From contig NZ_FNFB01000001.1 of the NCBI RefSeq assembly GCF_900100395.1, positions 1 to 64,000 on the forward strand: DNA of 64,000 nucleotides, read 5' to 3'. The notes beneath the pieces are model-generated. The model had not been told where the DNA came from, made no database searches, and saw nothing but the letters and a program-made list of their open reading frames with translations. Below are positions 52,548 through 61,562 of this stretch, one piece after another (position 1 is the first letter of the stretch; the number at the start of each line of letters is the position of its first letter). This DNA is from Nonomuraea maritima. Its GTDB lineage: Bacteria; Actinomycetota; Actinomycetes; Streptosporangiales; Streptosporangiaceae. The position numbers and the translations under genes are program-made.

Positions 52548-55469
52548 TCAGTCGCCGTAGAAGACGCGCTCCACCACCCGGCGCGCCCGGCGGGTGACGC
52601 GGCGGTAGTCGTCGAGGAAGTCCTCCGAGCCGTCGGGCGGGTAGCCGAGCGCTCTGGCGATCAGCCTGCGCTCCCCCACCTCGCGCGGCACGCTGTCGCC
52701 GGGACGCCCCTTGACCAGCATGATCGCGTCTCTCACGCGGGATGCGAAGCGCCACGCCTCGGCCAGCACCTCCTCGTCGGCGGGGTCGAGCAGCTCCTCG
52801 GCCGCGGCCGCGCGCAGGGCGTCGAGCGTACGGGTGGTGCGCAGCGAGGGCACCTCGCCGGCGTGCCGCAGTTGCAGGAGCTGGGCCACCCACTCGACGT
52901 CGGACAGGCCGCCGGGGCCCAGCTTGGTGTGCAGGGCGGGGTCGGCGCCGCGCGGCAGGCGCTCGGCCTCCATGCGGGCCTTCAGCCGCCGGATCTCGGT
53001 GACCGCTTCGTCGGGCAGGCCGCCGGACGGGTAGCGCAGCTCGTCGGCCATCGCGATGAACGCCTCCCCCAGCTCGGGGTCGCCTGCCGAGAAGCGGGCG
53101 CGCAGCAGTGCCTGCGACTCCCAGTGCGACGACCAGCGCGCGTAGTAGGCGCGGTAGGAGGCGAGCGTACGTACGAGCGGACCTTGGCGGCCCTCGGGAC
53201 GCAGGTCGGGGTCGATGACGAGCGGCGGGTCGGGCGCGGGCAGCGTCAGCAGCCGGCGCAGCTCGTTGGCCACGGCGTACGCGGCGTCCGTGGCCTCCCG
53301 CTCGCCCACGCCCGGCCGCGGCGCGTGGACGAACATCACGTCGGCGTCGCTGGCGTAGGAGCACTCCATCCCGCCGAGCCGGCCCATCGAGATGATCGCG
53401 AACGAGACGGGGGCGGACACCGAGCCGAGGGCGGCGTCGAGCGCGGCCTGGAGGGTGACGTCGTTGAGCCGCGACAGGGCCGTACCGACGGTCTCGATGT
53501 CGATGAGCCCGTGGATGTCGGCCACGGCGGTGCGGAACAACTCCCTGCGCCGCAGCGCCCGCACGGCGGTGACGGCCGTCTCCGGGTCGCCTGCGTGCCG
53601 CGCGACCGCCGCGGACGCCTCGCCGAGCAGCGACTCCGGCGAGCGCACGGCGAGCTCGTCGTCGGAGCCGAGCATGGCGACCGCCTCGGGGGCGTGCATG
53701 AGCAGGCCGGTGGCGTACCGGCTGGTGCCGAGGACGCGGGCCATCCTGGCGGCGACGGCGGTCTCGTCGCGCAGCAGCCGCAGGTACCACGGCGTGCTGC
53801 CGAGCTTGTCGCTGACCTGCCGGAACCCGAGCAGCGCGGCGTCCGGGTCGGGCGTGTCGGCGAACCAGCCGAGCATGACGGGCAGCAGCGTGCGCTGGAT
53901 CGCCGCGCGCCGCGACACCCCCGCGGTCAGGTTCGCGAGGTGGCGCAGGGCGCCGGCCGGGTCGGCGTAGCCGAGCGCCTCCAGCCGGGCCTCGGCGGCC
54001 TTGGGCGACAGCCGCGCCTCCGACTCGGGCAGCCGCGCCACCGCCTGCAGCAGCGGCCGGTAGAACAGCTTCTCGTGCAGCCGCCGCGCCTCCCTCGCGT
54101 GCCGCCGCCAGCGGGCGGTGAACTCGCGCACCGGGTCGGTCTGCATGCCGAGCGCGCGGCCGAGCCGGCGCAGGTCGTCCTCGTCGGTGGGCACCAGGTG
54201 GGTGCGCCGCAGCCGGTGCAGCTGCAGCAGGTGCTCGACCTGGCGCAGGAACGTGTACGCCTCCGCGAGGCTCCTGGCGTCGTCGCGCGCCACGTAGCCG
54301 CCCCGCGACAGCGCGGCCAGGGCCGCCAGCGTGGCCCTGCGGCGCAGCAGCGGGTCGAGCCGCCCGTGCACGAGCTGCAGCAGCTGCACCGCGAACTCGA
54401 TGTCGCGCAGCCCGCCGGGGCCGAGCTTCAGCTGGCGCTCGCCCTCGGCGCGCACGTGCGCCTCGACCCGGCGGCGCATGGCCTGCACGTCCTCGACGAA
54501 CTCCTCGCGGGCGGCCGCCGACCACACCAGCTCGTTGACGGCCTCGACGTACGCGGCGCCGAGGTCGAGGTCGCCCGCCACCGGACGGGCCTTCAGCAGC
54601 GCCTGGAACTCCCACGTCTTGGCCCAGCGCCGGTAGTAGGCGAGGTGGCTGGCCAGCGTGCGCACCAGCGGCCCCGAACGGCCCTCGGGGCGCAGCCCGG
54701 CGTCGACCTCCCACAGCGCGCCCTCGGATGTGGTCGTGGTGCAGACCCGCATCATGGCCTGGGCGAGCCGGGTGGCCGCGCGCAGCGCCTTGTCCTCGTC
54801 GGCGCCGTCGCGCGGCTCGGCCACGAAGATCACGTCGACGTCGCTGATGTAGTTGAGCTCGCGGGCGCCGCACTTGCCCATGCCGATCACCGCGAGGTGC
54901 ACGTCCGTCGCGTCGACCTCGGTGCGGGCGACGGCGAGGGCCGCTTCGAGCGCCGCTCCCGCGAGATCGGACAGCTCTGAGGTGACCTCCGACAGCGACG
55001 CGTGCCCGGTGAGGTCGCGGGCGGCCAGGTGGAGCAGCCGTCCGCGGTAGGCGACGCGCAGCGCGACCAGCGGGTCGGGGTGGGTGGCGCGCGGTTCGTC
55101 GCCGCCCGGCTCGGCTCCGACGGCGACCAGCAGCTCGGCCCGCGCCTCGCCGAGGTGCGGCTCGGCGAGGAGCCGTACCTGGCCGGGATGGCGTACGAGG
55201 TGCTCGCCGAGCGCGGCGCTGACGCCGAGCACGGCGAAGAGCCTCGTGCGCAGCTCCGCGTCGCGGCGGACGGCGTCGAGCACGGACGGCTCACGCTCGG
55301 CCAGCCGGATCAGCGAGGCCAGCGCCAGGTCGGGATCGGCGACGTCGACCAGGCCGTCGAGGAGGTCGTCGAGGTCGGCCGGCGACTGCCGGACGAGCTG
55401 GGCGGCCCTGGCGCCGTCGGCGAAGCCGAGCTTGGCGAATCTCGCCGCGGTGGATTCGATCCTGGGCAC
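52548..55469 (-). CDS. glnE: bifunctional glutamine synthetase adenylyltransferase GlnE
   Basis: A 973-residue regulator that adenylylates and deadenylylates GlnA1. It has two nucleotidyltransferase domains with DxD-type metal motifs (ISDVDVIFV in the first half, ASDADVMFV in the second), each followed by a GlnD-like helical domain. GTG 55469 is used, but GGAGG lies only one base upstream of it, so the true start may differ. The neighbouring glnA1 and glnA2 make this a nitrogen-control region. Confidence 0.95.
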   Translation of the reverse strand: MPRIESTAARFAKLGFADGARAAQLVRQSPADLDDLLDGLVDVADPDLALASLIRLAEREPSVLDAVRRDAELRTRLFAVLGVSAALGEHLVRHPGQVRLLAEPHLGEARAELLVAVGAEPGGDEPRATHPDPLVALRVAYRGRLLHLAARDLTGHASLSEVTSELSDLAGAALEAALAVARTEVDATDVHLAVIGMGKCGARELNYISDVDVIFVAEPRDGADEDKALRAATRLAQAMMRVCTTTTSEGALWEVDAGLRPEGRSGPLVRTLASHLAYYRRWAKTWEFQALLKARPVAGDLDLGAAYVEAVNELVWSAAAREEFVEDVQAMRRRVEAHVRAEGERQLKLGPGGLRDIEFAVQLLQLVHGRLDPLLRRRATLAALAALSRGGYVARDDARSLAEAYTFLRQVEHLLQLHRLRRTHLVPTDEDDLRRLGRALGMQTDPVREFTARWRRHAREARRLHEKLFYRPLLQAVARLPESEARLSPKAAEARLEALGYADPAGALRHLANLTAGVSRRAAIQRTLLPVMLGWFADTPDPDAALLGFRQVSDKLGSTPWYLRLLRDETAVAARMARVLGTSRYATGLLMHAPEAVAMLGSDDELAVRSPESLLGEASAAVARHAGDPETAVTAVRALRRRELFRTAVADIHGLIDIETVGTALSRLNDVTLQAALDAALGSVSAPVSFAIISMGRLGGMECSYASDADVMFVHAPRPGVGEREATDAAYAVANELRRLLTLPAPDPPLVIDPDLRPEGRQGPLVRTLASYRAYYARWSSHWESQALLRARFSAGDPELGEAFIAMADELRYPSGGLPDEAVTEIRRLKARMEAERLPRGADPALHTKLGPGGLSDVEWVAQLLQLRHAGEVPSLRTTRTLDALRAAAAEELLDPADEEVLAEAWRFASRVRDAIMLVKGRPGDSVPREVGERRLIARALGYPPDGSEDFLDDYRRVTRRARRVVERVFYGD

Positions 55470-55595
55470 GCCTCCATCTTGACAGCCGTCTCGTGATCCG
55501 CCACGACAGCCCTTACCGTTGCCCCGAAACTGAGATGAAACGCGGCAAACCGGCGAGTTCCGGGTGACCCGCAGCTCAGGGGGGTTCCCGGCGGG

Positions 55596-55880
55596 GTGGC
55601 GTGGGGGCTGCCGGCAGCGTGGGCGGTGCACGACGCCGAGGAGCTGATGACGATGGCGGGATGGACCCGCCGGGCGCGCCCCCGACTGGAACGGCGTCTG
55701 CCGCCGTGGGACCGGCTGGACCTCTCGCAGCGGCGCGTCACCACCGCCATCGGGCTCATGGGCGGCGTCATGGCGGGCGCCGCCGCGATGGGCGGGCGGA
55801 GCGCGACGTTCCAGGCGGCGCCGGCCGGGTTCGGCCGGCACGGTCGCGCACGTCCTCACCCGGCGCGCCACCGTCAGTGA
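55596..55880 (+). pseudogene. truncated HXXEE-domain protein
   Basis: Starts GTG 55596 with WGLPAAWAVHDAEEL (the HxxEE motif), continues through ARPRLERRL and a helix resembling TTAIGLMGGVMAGAA, and loses the frame near 55840 (TVAHVLTRRA continues in another frame). The C-terminal third is missing. HXXEE proteins are small membrane-associated proteins of unknown function. It lies between convergent genes. Confidence 0.5.
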
Positions 55881-56560
55881 CGGGGCGAGCGGTCCCTGAT
55901 CACGTTCGCGAAGGACTCGGCCACCGGACGCCACGTGGCGACCAGGCGGTCCTCGGCGGCCTTGACCTCGGCGTCCAGCTCGGCGGCCGACTCCAGGTCC
56001 GAGTCGGCGGTCCACGAGGCGAAGATCTCCGGCGTGGCCTCCGGGTGGAACTGCACCGCCCAGGCGGCCTCGCCGAGCCGGTAGGCCTGGTTCTGGTACT
56101 GCGCGCTCGTCAGCAGCGGCACCGCCCCTTCCGGCAGGCGGGTCATGGCGTCCTGGTGGTACTGGACGGCGACGGCCGGCCCGACCCCGGACATCAGGCG
56201 GTCTGAGGCGGCGGCGGGCAGCGGGGCCACCTCGCACACGCCCACCTCCAGGCCGTTGTCGCCGCGTTCGACGGTTCCGCCGCAGGCCATGGTGAGCAGC
56301 TGCGCGCCCAGGCAGATCGCCAGGGTGGGGGTGGACTCCTCGACCGCGCGGCGCAGCAGGTCGCGGGTGGCGGGCTGCCAGGGGCTGCGCTCGTCCTCCC
56401 AGGCCGCCGCCGCGCCGCCGAGCACGATGAGCCCGTCGGCCGCCCGCTCGGGCACCTCGTCCCCCAGGTACGGCCGGACGACGTCGCACTCCAGCCCCAG
56501 CCAGTCGGCGAGGTAGCCGAGGCCGGCCTCGGCCTCGTGTTCGATGACGGTGATCCGCAT
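55874..56560 (-). CDS. class I glutamine amidotransferase-like protein
   Basis: A 228-residue GATase1 fold: nucleophile Cys in LAICLGAQLLTMACGG, catalytic His in WAVQFHPEATPEI, and an N-terminal IVLGGAAAAWEDE block. Similar stand-alone proteins resemble GMP synthase amidotransferase subunits. No synthetase partner is adjacent, so the ammonia acceptor is unknown. Confidence 0.88.
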   Translation of the reverse strand: MRITVIEHEAEAGLGYLADWLGLECDVVRPYLGDEVPERAADGLIVLGGAAAAWEDERSPWQPATRDLLRRAVEESTPTLAICLGAQLLTMACGGTVERGDNGLEVGVCEVAPLPAAASDRLMSGVGPAVAVQYHQDAMTRLPEGAVPLLTSAQYQNQAYRLGEAAWAVQFHPEATPEIFASWTADSDLESAAELDAEVKAAEDRLVATWRPVAESFANVIRDRSPRH

Positions 56561-56649
56561 GCCAGCAATTATCCCGATTTATGCGCGTAAATCCGAAACG
56601 GGCTGTGATGCTCGGGTGCGCGCCGGATCCCACGGCCTAAGCTCCGACC

Positions 56650-57504
56650 ATGACTCTCGCATTCGACGACGTGGACGGGCAGCGGATCGCCGTCTTCGGC
56701 ACCGGCCCGCGCGTGATCATCGCGGTGCACGGCATCACGGCCTCGCTGATGGCCTGGGCCGCCGTGGCCCGCAAGCTGCCGGAGGAATGGTCGCTGGTCG
56801 CCGTCGACCTGCGCGGGCGCGGCCACAGCGCGTCCCTGCCCGGCCCGTACGGGCTGCCCCGGCACGCCGAGGACGTGCTGCGCGTCGCCGACCACGTGGG
56901 AGCCGGCCAGGACGCGGTGCTGACCGGCCACTCGATGGGCGCGTACGTGGCGGCCCTGGCAGGGGCGCGGCGCGCGTTCTCCCGCGTGGTGCTCGTGGAC
57001 GGCGGTCTCCCGCTGCCGATGCCCGAGGGCGCCGACCCCGACACGGTGCTGAGCGCAACGCTGGGCCCCGCGCTGGAACGGCTGCGCCGCACCTTCCCCT
57101 CGGCGGAGGCGTACGTCGGGTTCTGGAAGGAGCACCCGGCCTTCGCGGGCGACCAGTGGAGCCCCGACGTGGAGGAGTACGTCCGCTACGACCTCACCGG
57201 GCCGGAGGGGGCGCTGCGCTCGCGCGCCGTCGGCGAGGCGGTGCTGGCCGACGGGCGGTGGATGCTGCTGGAGGCGGAGGCGATCACGGCGGCGCTCACG
57301 GCGATCACCTCACCGCTGCACCTGATCCGCGCCCCGCGTGGGCTGCTCGACCAGGAGCCGGGCCTGCTGCCCGACGAGCTCGTCCGCCCGTGGACGGCCC
57401 GGCTGCCGGGGCTGCGCGACGAGCTGGTGCCTGACTGCAACCACTACACCGTGCTGTTCGACGAGCGCTGCGTCGCCACGGTGGTCGACCACCTCACGTC
57501 CTGA
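56650..57504 (+). CDS. alpha/beta hydrolase
   Basis: A 284-residue hydrolase: oxyanion motif IIAVHGITASLMAW, catalytic Ser in TGHSMGAYVAALA, acid region near ITSPLHLIRAP and catalytic His in DCNHYTVLFDER. ATG start. Substrate unknown. Ends at a strong hairpin. Confidence 0.9.
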   Translation: MTLAFDDVDGQRIAVFGTGPRVIIAVHGITASLMAWAAVARKLPEEWSLVAVDLRGRGHSASLPGPYGLPRHAEDVLRVADHVGAGQDAVLTGHSMGAYVAALAGARRAFSRVVLVDGGLPLPMPEGADPDTVLSATLGPALERLRRTFPSAEAYVGFWKEHPAFAGDQWSPDVEEYVRYDLTGPEGALRSRAVGEAVLADGRWMLLEAEAITAALTAITSPLHLIRAPRGLLDQEPGLLPDELVRPWTARLPGLRDELVPDCNHYTVLFDERCVATVVDHLTS

Positions 57505-57509
57505 TACGG

Positions 57510-57545
57510 CACGAGGCCCCCGGAACGGCTTCCTGGGGCCTCGTG
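57510..57545. terminator. hairpin terminator between convergent genes
   Basis: An 11-bp stem (57510-57520 with 57535-57545), with a further 4-bp inner stem in the loop. Confidence 0.8.
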
Positions 57546-57556
57546 ACGACGCTGGT

Positions 57557-58270
57557 TCAGCGGGGCGCGATCCAGGTGGCGCGGCCGGCGGCCACCAGGG
57601 TGCCGTCCACCTCGTAGATGGCGCTCTGCCCGTACATCTTGCGGCCGTCGCGGCCGGTCGGGCGGGCGACCACCGAGTAGCGTCCGCCGGGGAAGACGGG
57701 CCGGTGGATCTGCAGGGCGAGCCGGCCGAGCAGGGCGGTCTCGCCGGGGCCGAAGTGGGCCCAGCCGGTGATGCAGTCGAGCACCGCGCCGACGATCGAG
57801 GCGGGCACGCCGTCGTCGCCCGTCACGGTGAACGGCACCCGCCAGCCGGCGGCGACGAGGTCGGTGCCCTCGACCCGGCCGGGGAAGATGCGCAGGCCGT
57901 CACCGGGCTCGCGCAGGCCGCAGGCGAAGCACTCGGCGAACGGGTGCACCTGCAGGCCGAGGAACCCGGCCTCGGCCTTGGCCGCGTCGTTGAACGGCAC
58001 GAACCCCGGGCCCTCCAGGTCCTCGGCCACGGGGATGGCCTCCACGAGCAGCTGGTCGCCGTGGGAGAGGGACACGGAGTTGGCCAGGTGCTCCAGACGC
58101 AGCTCCGTCTCCAGCGGACTGGGCGCGTGCAGCGTGACCTCGACGGCTGATCGACCGCCGTTCAACGCCTCCGCCATGGTGCCGGCGATCCAGCCGCCGT
58201 TGGCGACGCCCACGGGCCCGCGGAAACGCTCGGGAACGGTCAACACGGTCTGCAGGGCAGCCGTCGTCAT
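57557..58270 (-). CDS. hotdog-like thioesterase-family protein
   Basis: A 237-residue protein with a double hotdog layout. The first half begins with ERFRGPVGVANGGWIAGTMAEAL and the second with VHPFAECFACG and ASIVGAVLDCITGWAHFG. A His/Asn pair in the first half suits acyl-CoA chemistry. Proteins like this are listed as hypothetical or acyl-CoA thioesterase-like in actinomycetes. The start region is clear (MTTAALQTVL). Substrate unknown. Confidence 0.7.
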   Translation of the reverse strand: MTTAALQTVLTVPERFRGPVGVANGGWIAGTMAEALNGGRSAVEVTLHAPSPLETELRLEHLANSVSLSHGDQLLVEAIPVAEDLEGPGFVPFNDAAKAEAGFLGLQVHPFAECFACGLREPGDGLRIFPGRVEGTDLVAAGWRVPFTVTGDDGVPASIVGAVLDCITGWAHFGPGETALLGRLALQIHRPVFPGGRYSVVARPTGRDGRKMYGQSAIYEVDGTLVAAGRATWIAPR

Positions 58271-58732
58271 GCCACACCCTCCTACAGCGCCACATAGCGC
58301 GACAAGTCCGGAAATACAATAATGAGCAGCCTTATTTTACTCGACGCTTGGTTTCGCCTCAGTGCCGGGGGTCTGCGGCTGCTCAACGCTCCTGCATAAC
58401 GCCTCATATGGGGCCGAAACTTCCCGCCCGGCCTCGACCTGCCGATCGCGGACGGCGCCGCACGGCCCACCGGCCGCCGGACAGCCCCTGGACGTGCGCA
58501 AGCAACGAAAATCGGCCCCACTCCGGAGCGCTCCGGACGTGAGGCCGATCAAGGCGTCGGCAGTACCTTAACCGCCTTTCCCCTCCTCCCGCGACCAATC
58601 CCCCGATTCCGTCCAGCCTTTCCGTACGGACTTCCACGACCTTCGAGCGCGCGAATTTCCCCGACGTCAGCGAGGCTGTCGGTAGCGCGGCCTATGCTGG
58701 CCCGAAGTCGGCGATCATGCGGGGGTGTGCCA
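58271..58732. other. long intergenic region with hairpin
   Basis: About 460 bp between the hotdog gene (minus) and the P-loop gene (plus), containing the 5' regions of both. Open frames on the minus strand (for example 58337-58552) have no start context or family match. The region includes the hairpin at 58507-58549 and a TATGCT at 58692-58697 that could be a -10 for the P-loop gene. Confidence 0.4.
58507..58549 (-). terminator. stacked hairpin, terminator-like on the minus strand
   Basis: The outer stem 58511-58521 with 58539-58549 has one mismatch; the inner 16-bp palindrome (58522-58537) stacks on it. On the minus strand it is followed by TTTTC. No minus-strand gene ends just upstream of it, so it may end a leader or small RNA, or glnA2 readthrough. 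Confidence 0.5.
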
Positions 58733-59329
58733 GTGCGCGACTCGAGGCTGAGCTATCCGCCGGGGTCCTTGGTGATCCTGACCGGGCTCCCTGGCGCGGG
58801 CAAGACCACCCTGCTGCGCCGCCTGTACGGCCTGGGCACGGAGAGCGCGCCCGTCATCGCCGGCACCACCGTGGTGATCGACTCGTCGCAGGCCCGGCAG
58901 CGCTGGCACGGCCGGCTCGCCTGGGCCCCCTACGCGGTGCGCCGCATCGTGGTCTTCGTCACCCACGTGAACCGCATCCGCCGGGCCCTGGCCGAGGGCC
59001 GGGCGGTGGTGGCGCACAACCGCGGCTGCGGCGCGCCCGTGCTGCGGGGCTTCGCCTGGCTGGCCCGCCGGCACGGCGCGAGCTTTCACCTGCTCCTGCT
59101 CGACGCCCCCGCCGAGGACGCCCTCGCCGGGCAGGTGGCGCGCGGCCGGGTGGTGGAGCCGCGGGCGTTCACCCGCTACCGGCGCCGCTGGGAGAGCCTG
59201 CTGCTGCGGGTCAGGGACGGCGACCCGGCCCCGGCGTCCGGGGCGCGGGTCATCGACCGCGCCCAGGCCGCGTTACTGGAGGCCATCGTCTTCGACCAGC
59301 CCGGGGAGCGTCAGAGGATGGGCAGGTAG
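58733..59329 (+). CDS. P-loop ATPase (zeta/AAA_33-like kinase)
   Basis: A 198-residue soluble protein with Walker A GLPGAGKTTL, a strand with a conserved IDSSQARQRW, and an AHNRGCGAP block. It resembles AAA_33/zeta-type nucleotide kinases, which phosphorylate small molecules or peptidoglycan precursors. GTG 58733 is used; GTG 58727 is possible. The 3' end overlaps the convergent glnA2 by 19 bp. No antitoxin gene is adjacent. Confidence 0.72.
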   Translation: MRDSRLSYPPGSLVILTGLPGAGKTTLLRRLYGLGTESAPVIAGTTVVIDSSQARQRWHGRLAWAPYAVRRIVVFVTHVNRIRRALAEGRAVVAHNRGCGAPVLRGFAWLARRHGASFHLLLLDAPAEDALAGQVARGRVVEPRAFTRYRRRWESLLLRVRDGDPAPASGARVIDRAQAALLEAIVFDQPGERQRMGR

Positions 59330-60672
59330 CGGCCCAGCTCGAACTCGGTGACGGTGCGGCGGTATTCGCGCCACTCAGAGCGCTTGTTGCGCAGGAAGAA
59401 GTCGAAGACGTGCTCGCCCAGCGTCTCGGCGACCAGCTCGCTGTGCTCCATGACCGAGATCGCCTCGTCGAGCGAGCCGGGCAGCGGCCGGATGCCGAGG
59501 GCCCGGCGCTCGGCGCTGGTGAGCGTCCAGACGTTGTCCTCGGCCGCGGCGGGCAGCTCGTAACCCTCTTCGATGCCCTTCAGCCCGGCCGCGAGGATCA
59601 GCGCGAACGCGAGGTAGGGGTTGCATGCCGAGTCGAGCGAGCGGAACTCGATGCGGGTGGAGCCGCCCTTGTGCGGCTTGTACATCGGCACCCGGACGAG
59701 CGCGGAGCGGTTGTTGTGGCCCCAGCACACGTAGGAGGGGGCCTCGCCGCCCTGGCCGGCGATGGCCTCGGCGCCGCCCCACAGCCGCTTGTAGGAGTTG
59801 ACCCACTGGTTGGTGATGGCGGTGATCTCGGCGGCGTGCCGGAGCAGCCCCGCGATGAACGACCGCCCGACCTTCGACAGCCGGTAGTCGGTACCGGCCT
59901 CGTGGAAGGCGTTACGGTCGCCCTCGAACAGCGACATGTGCGTGTGCATGCCGGAGCCCGGGTGCTCGGTGAACGGCTTGGGCATGAACGAGGCCCAGAT
60001 GCCCTGCTCGAGCGCGACCTCCCGCATGACCAGTCGGAAGGTCATGATGTTGTCGGCCGTGGTGAGCGCGTCGGCGTAGCGCAGGTCGATCTCCTGCTGG
60101 CCGGGTGCGCCCTCGTGGTGGCTGAACTCGACGGAGATGCCCATCGATTCCAGCATCATGATCGCCTGGCGGCGGAAGTCGTGGCCGGCGCTGTGCGGCG
60201 TGTGGTCGAAGTAGCCGCCGGAGTCGATCGGTTCGGGCCGCATACCCGACTCGGGACGGTTCTTCAGCAGGAAGAACTCGATCTCGGGGTGGGTGTAGAA
60301 GGTGAAACCCATGTCGGCGCACTTCGCGAGGGTGCGCTTGAGCACCCAGCGCGGGTCGGCGTGGGACGGCGAGCCGTCGGGCATCAGGATGTCGCAGAAG
60401 ATGCGCGCCGCGCCGGGCGCCTCGCTGCGCCACGGCAGGATCTGGAACGTCGACGGGTCGGGCTTGGCCAGCATGTCGGACTCGTACACGCGGGCGAAGC
60501 CCTCGATGGCCGAGCCGTCGAACCCGATGCCCTCGGTGAACGCGCCTTCGAGCTCGGCGGGTGCGATGGCGACGGACTTGAGGAAGCCGAGCACGTCGGT
60601 GAACCACAGCCGGATGAACCGGATGTCGCGTTCCTCGAGCGTGCGGAGCACGAACTCCTGCTGGCGGTCCAA
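59311..60672 (-). CDS. glnA2: glutamine synthetase type I (GSI-alpha), GlnA2
   Basis: A second GlnA-type enzyme of 453 residues, starting with TTG (GAGGGG 5 bases upstream). Key blocks: DVLGFLKSVAI, FDGSAIEGF, HPEIEFFLL, MHTHMSLFEG and TRIEFRSLDSACNP. The position of the adenylylation Tyr reads DNVWTL (Trp), so GlnE control is not expected. In mycobacteria and Streptomyces, GlnA2-type enzymes lie beside glnA1/glnE and may act on related substrates such as polyamines. Confidence 0.93.
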   Translation of the reverse strand: MDRQQEFVLRTLEERDIRFIRLWFTDVLGFLKSVAIAPAELEGAFTEGIGFDGSAIEGFARVYESDMLAKPDPSTFQILPWRSEAPGAARIFCDILMPDGSPSHADPRWVLKRTLAKCADMGFTFYTHPEIEFFLLKNRPESGMRPEPIDSGGYFDHTPHSAGHDFRRQAIMMLESMGISVEFSHHEGAPGQQEIDLRYADALTTADNIMTFRLVMREVALEQGIWASFMPKPFTEHPGSGMHTHMSLFEGDRNAFHEAGTDYRLSKVGRSFIAGLLRHAAEITAITNQWVNSYKRLWGGAEAIAGQGGEAPSYVCWGHNNRSALVRVPMYKPHKGGSTRIEFRSLDSACNPYLAFALILAAGLKGIEEGYELPAAAEDNVWTLTSAERRALGIRPLPGSLDEAISVMEHSELVAETLGEHVFDFFLRNKRSEWREYRRTVTEFELGRYLPIL

Positions 60673-60725
60673 GGCATCCCCTCGCGAAGACAGTACGGGT
60701 CTCCTACCCAGGATGCCGCGCCCGT

Positions 60726-60741
60726 GTTTCACCCAGGTTAC
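60726..60741 (-). promoter_or_regulatory. GlnR half-site upstream of glnA2
   Basis: On the minus strand GTAAC-CTGGGT-GAAAC matches one a-b half of the GlnR box exactly. The second half after it is not conserved. A TACTGT (-10-like, 60690-60695) lies between it and the glnA2 start. Confidence 0.5.
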
Positions 60742-60825
60742 GTGCGGTGCCGGTGCGAGCCTCGCTGACAAAGGGCCCGGCCCGACCTACTGTGATCAAC
60801 GCAGTCAGTCTCGGGGGAGGCACCA

Positions 60826-61371
60826 ATGGCCATCGACCTGCTCGATCACAAGCTCGATCGGGCGTTCGCGCACATCGACGTGGGCGGCGTCGGCGTCGTC
60901 GAACGCGAGGACCTGCTGGGGCTGGGCGCCCGCATCCTCATCGGGTTCGGCGAGTCCCCCACCTCGGTCACCGGGGCGAGCCTCGTGGACAGCTTCGACG
61001 CCATCTGGTCCACCCTCGCCGAGGCGCTCGGGCGCGACGGCGACTCGGGCATCACCTGCTCCGACTTCCGTACCGCGATGACGGCGGCGTTCGTCACCGG
61101 CGACCGCTACGAGCCGGTGTTCCGCCCGGCGACGGTGGCGGTGGCGGAACTGTGCGACGACGACCGCGACGGCGAGATCGGGCCCAAGGAGTTCCGGACG
61201 CTGCTGTCGGCCTTCGGCGTGGCCTACGACGACGTGGACGAGGCGTTCGACCGGCTCGACCAGGCGGGGCGGGGCGTGCTCACCCCCGACGACCTGGTGG
61301 CCGCCGCGCACGACTACTACCGCAGCGACGACCCCCACGCACCCGGCAACTGGCTCTTCGGCCCGCTGTGA
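60826..61371 (+). CDS. EF-hand calcium-binding protein
   Basis: A 181-residue cytosolic protein with four EF-hand-like segments; the clearest loop is DDDRDGEIGPKEF (about 110-122), with DRLDQAGRGVLTPDD as a weaker one and a degenerate first loop near DVGGVGVVEREDL. Similar to calerythrin-like proteins of actinomycetes. Divergent from glnA2. Probably a calcium buffer or sensor. Confidence 0.88.
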   Translation: MAIDLLDHKLDRAFAHIDVGGVGVVEREDLLGLGARILIGFGESPTSVTGASLVDSFDAIWSTLAEALGRDGDSGITCSDFRTAMTAAFVTGDRYEPVFRPATVAVAELCDDDRDGEIGPKEFRTLLSAFGVAYDDVDEAFDRLDQAGRGVLTPDDLVAAAHDYYRSDDPHAPGNWLFGPL

Positions 61372-61562
61372 GGTACGGGTGAGGCCGGGGGAAGGCCCCG
61401 CGACCTTGCGAGGGCTTGCACGGCCTTCGTGGCATCCCGAGTGACAGCGCGCCGAGGACAGAGCACCCAGTCAAGCTCGACGACCGGCGCAGTGATGGGC
61501 CCTGTGTGAAGGCCCCAGAAGGTCCTGTTGGCAGAACCCCTTGAAACCCCTGTGAGCACACC

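Noticed and set aside
52539..54980. Plus-strand open frame opposite glnE
   Set aside because: Mirror of GlnE codons; no domain recognised.
58337..58552. Minus-strand open frame in the gap
   Set aside because: No ribosome site or family match, and it runs through the hairpin region.
58733..59329. Toxin-antitoxin pair
   Set aside because: The kinase has zeta-like motifs but no small antitoxin gene is adjacent.
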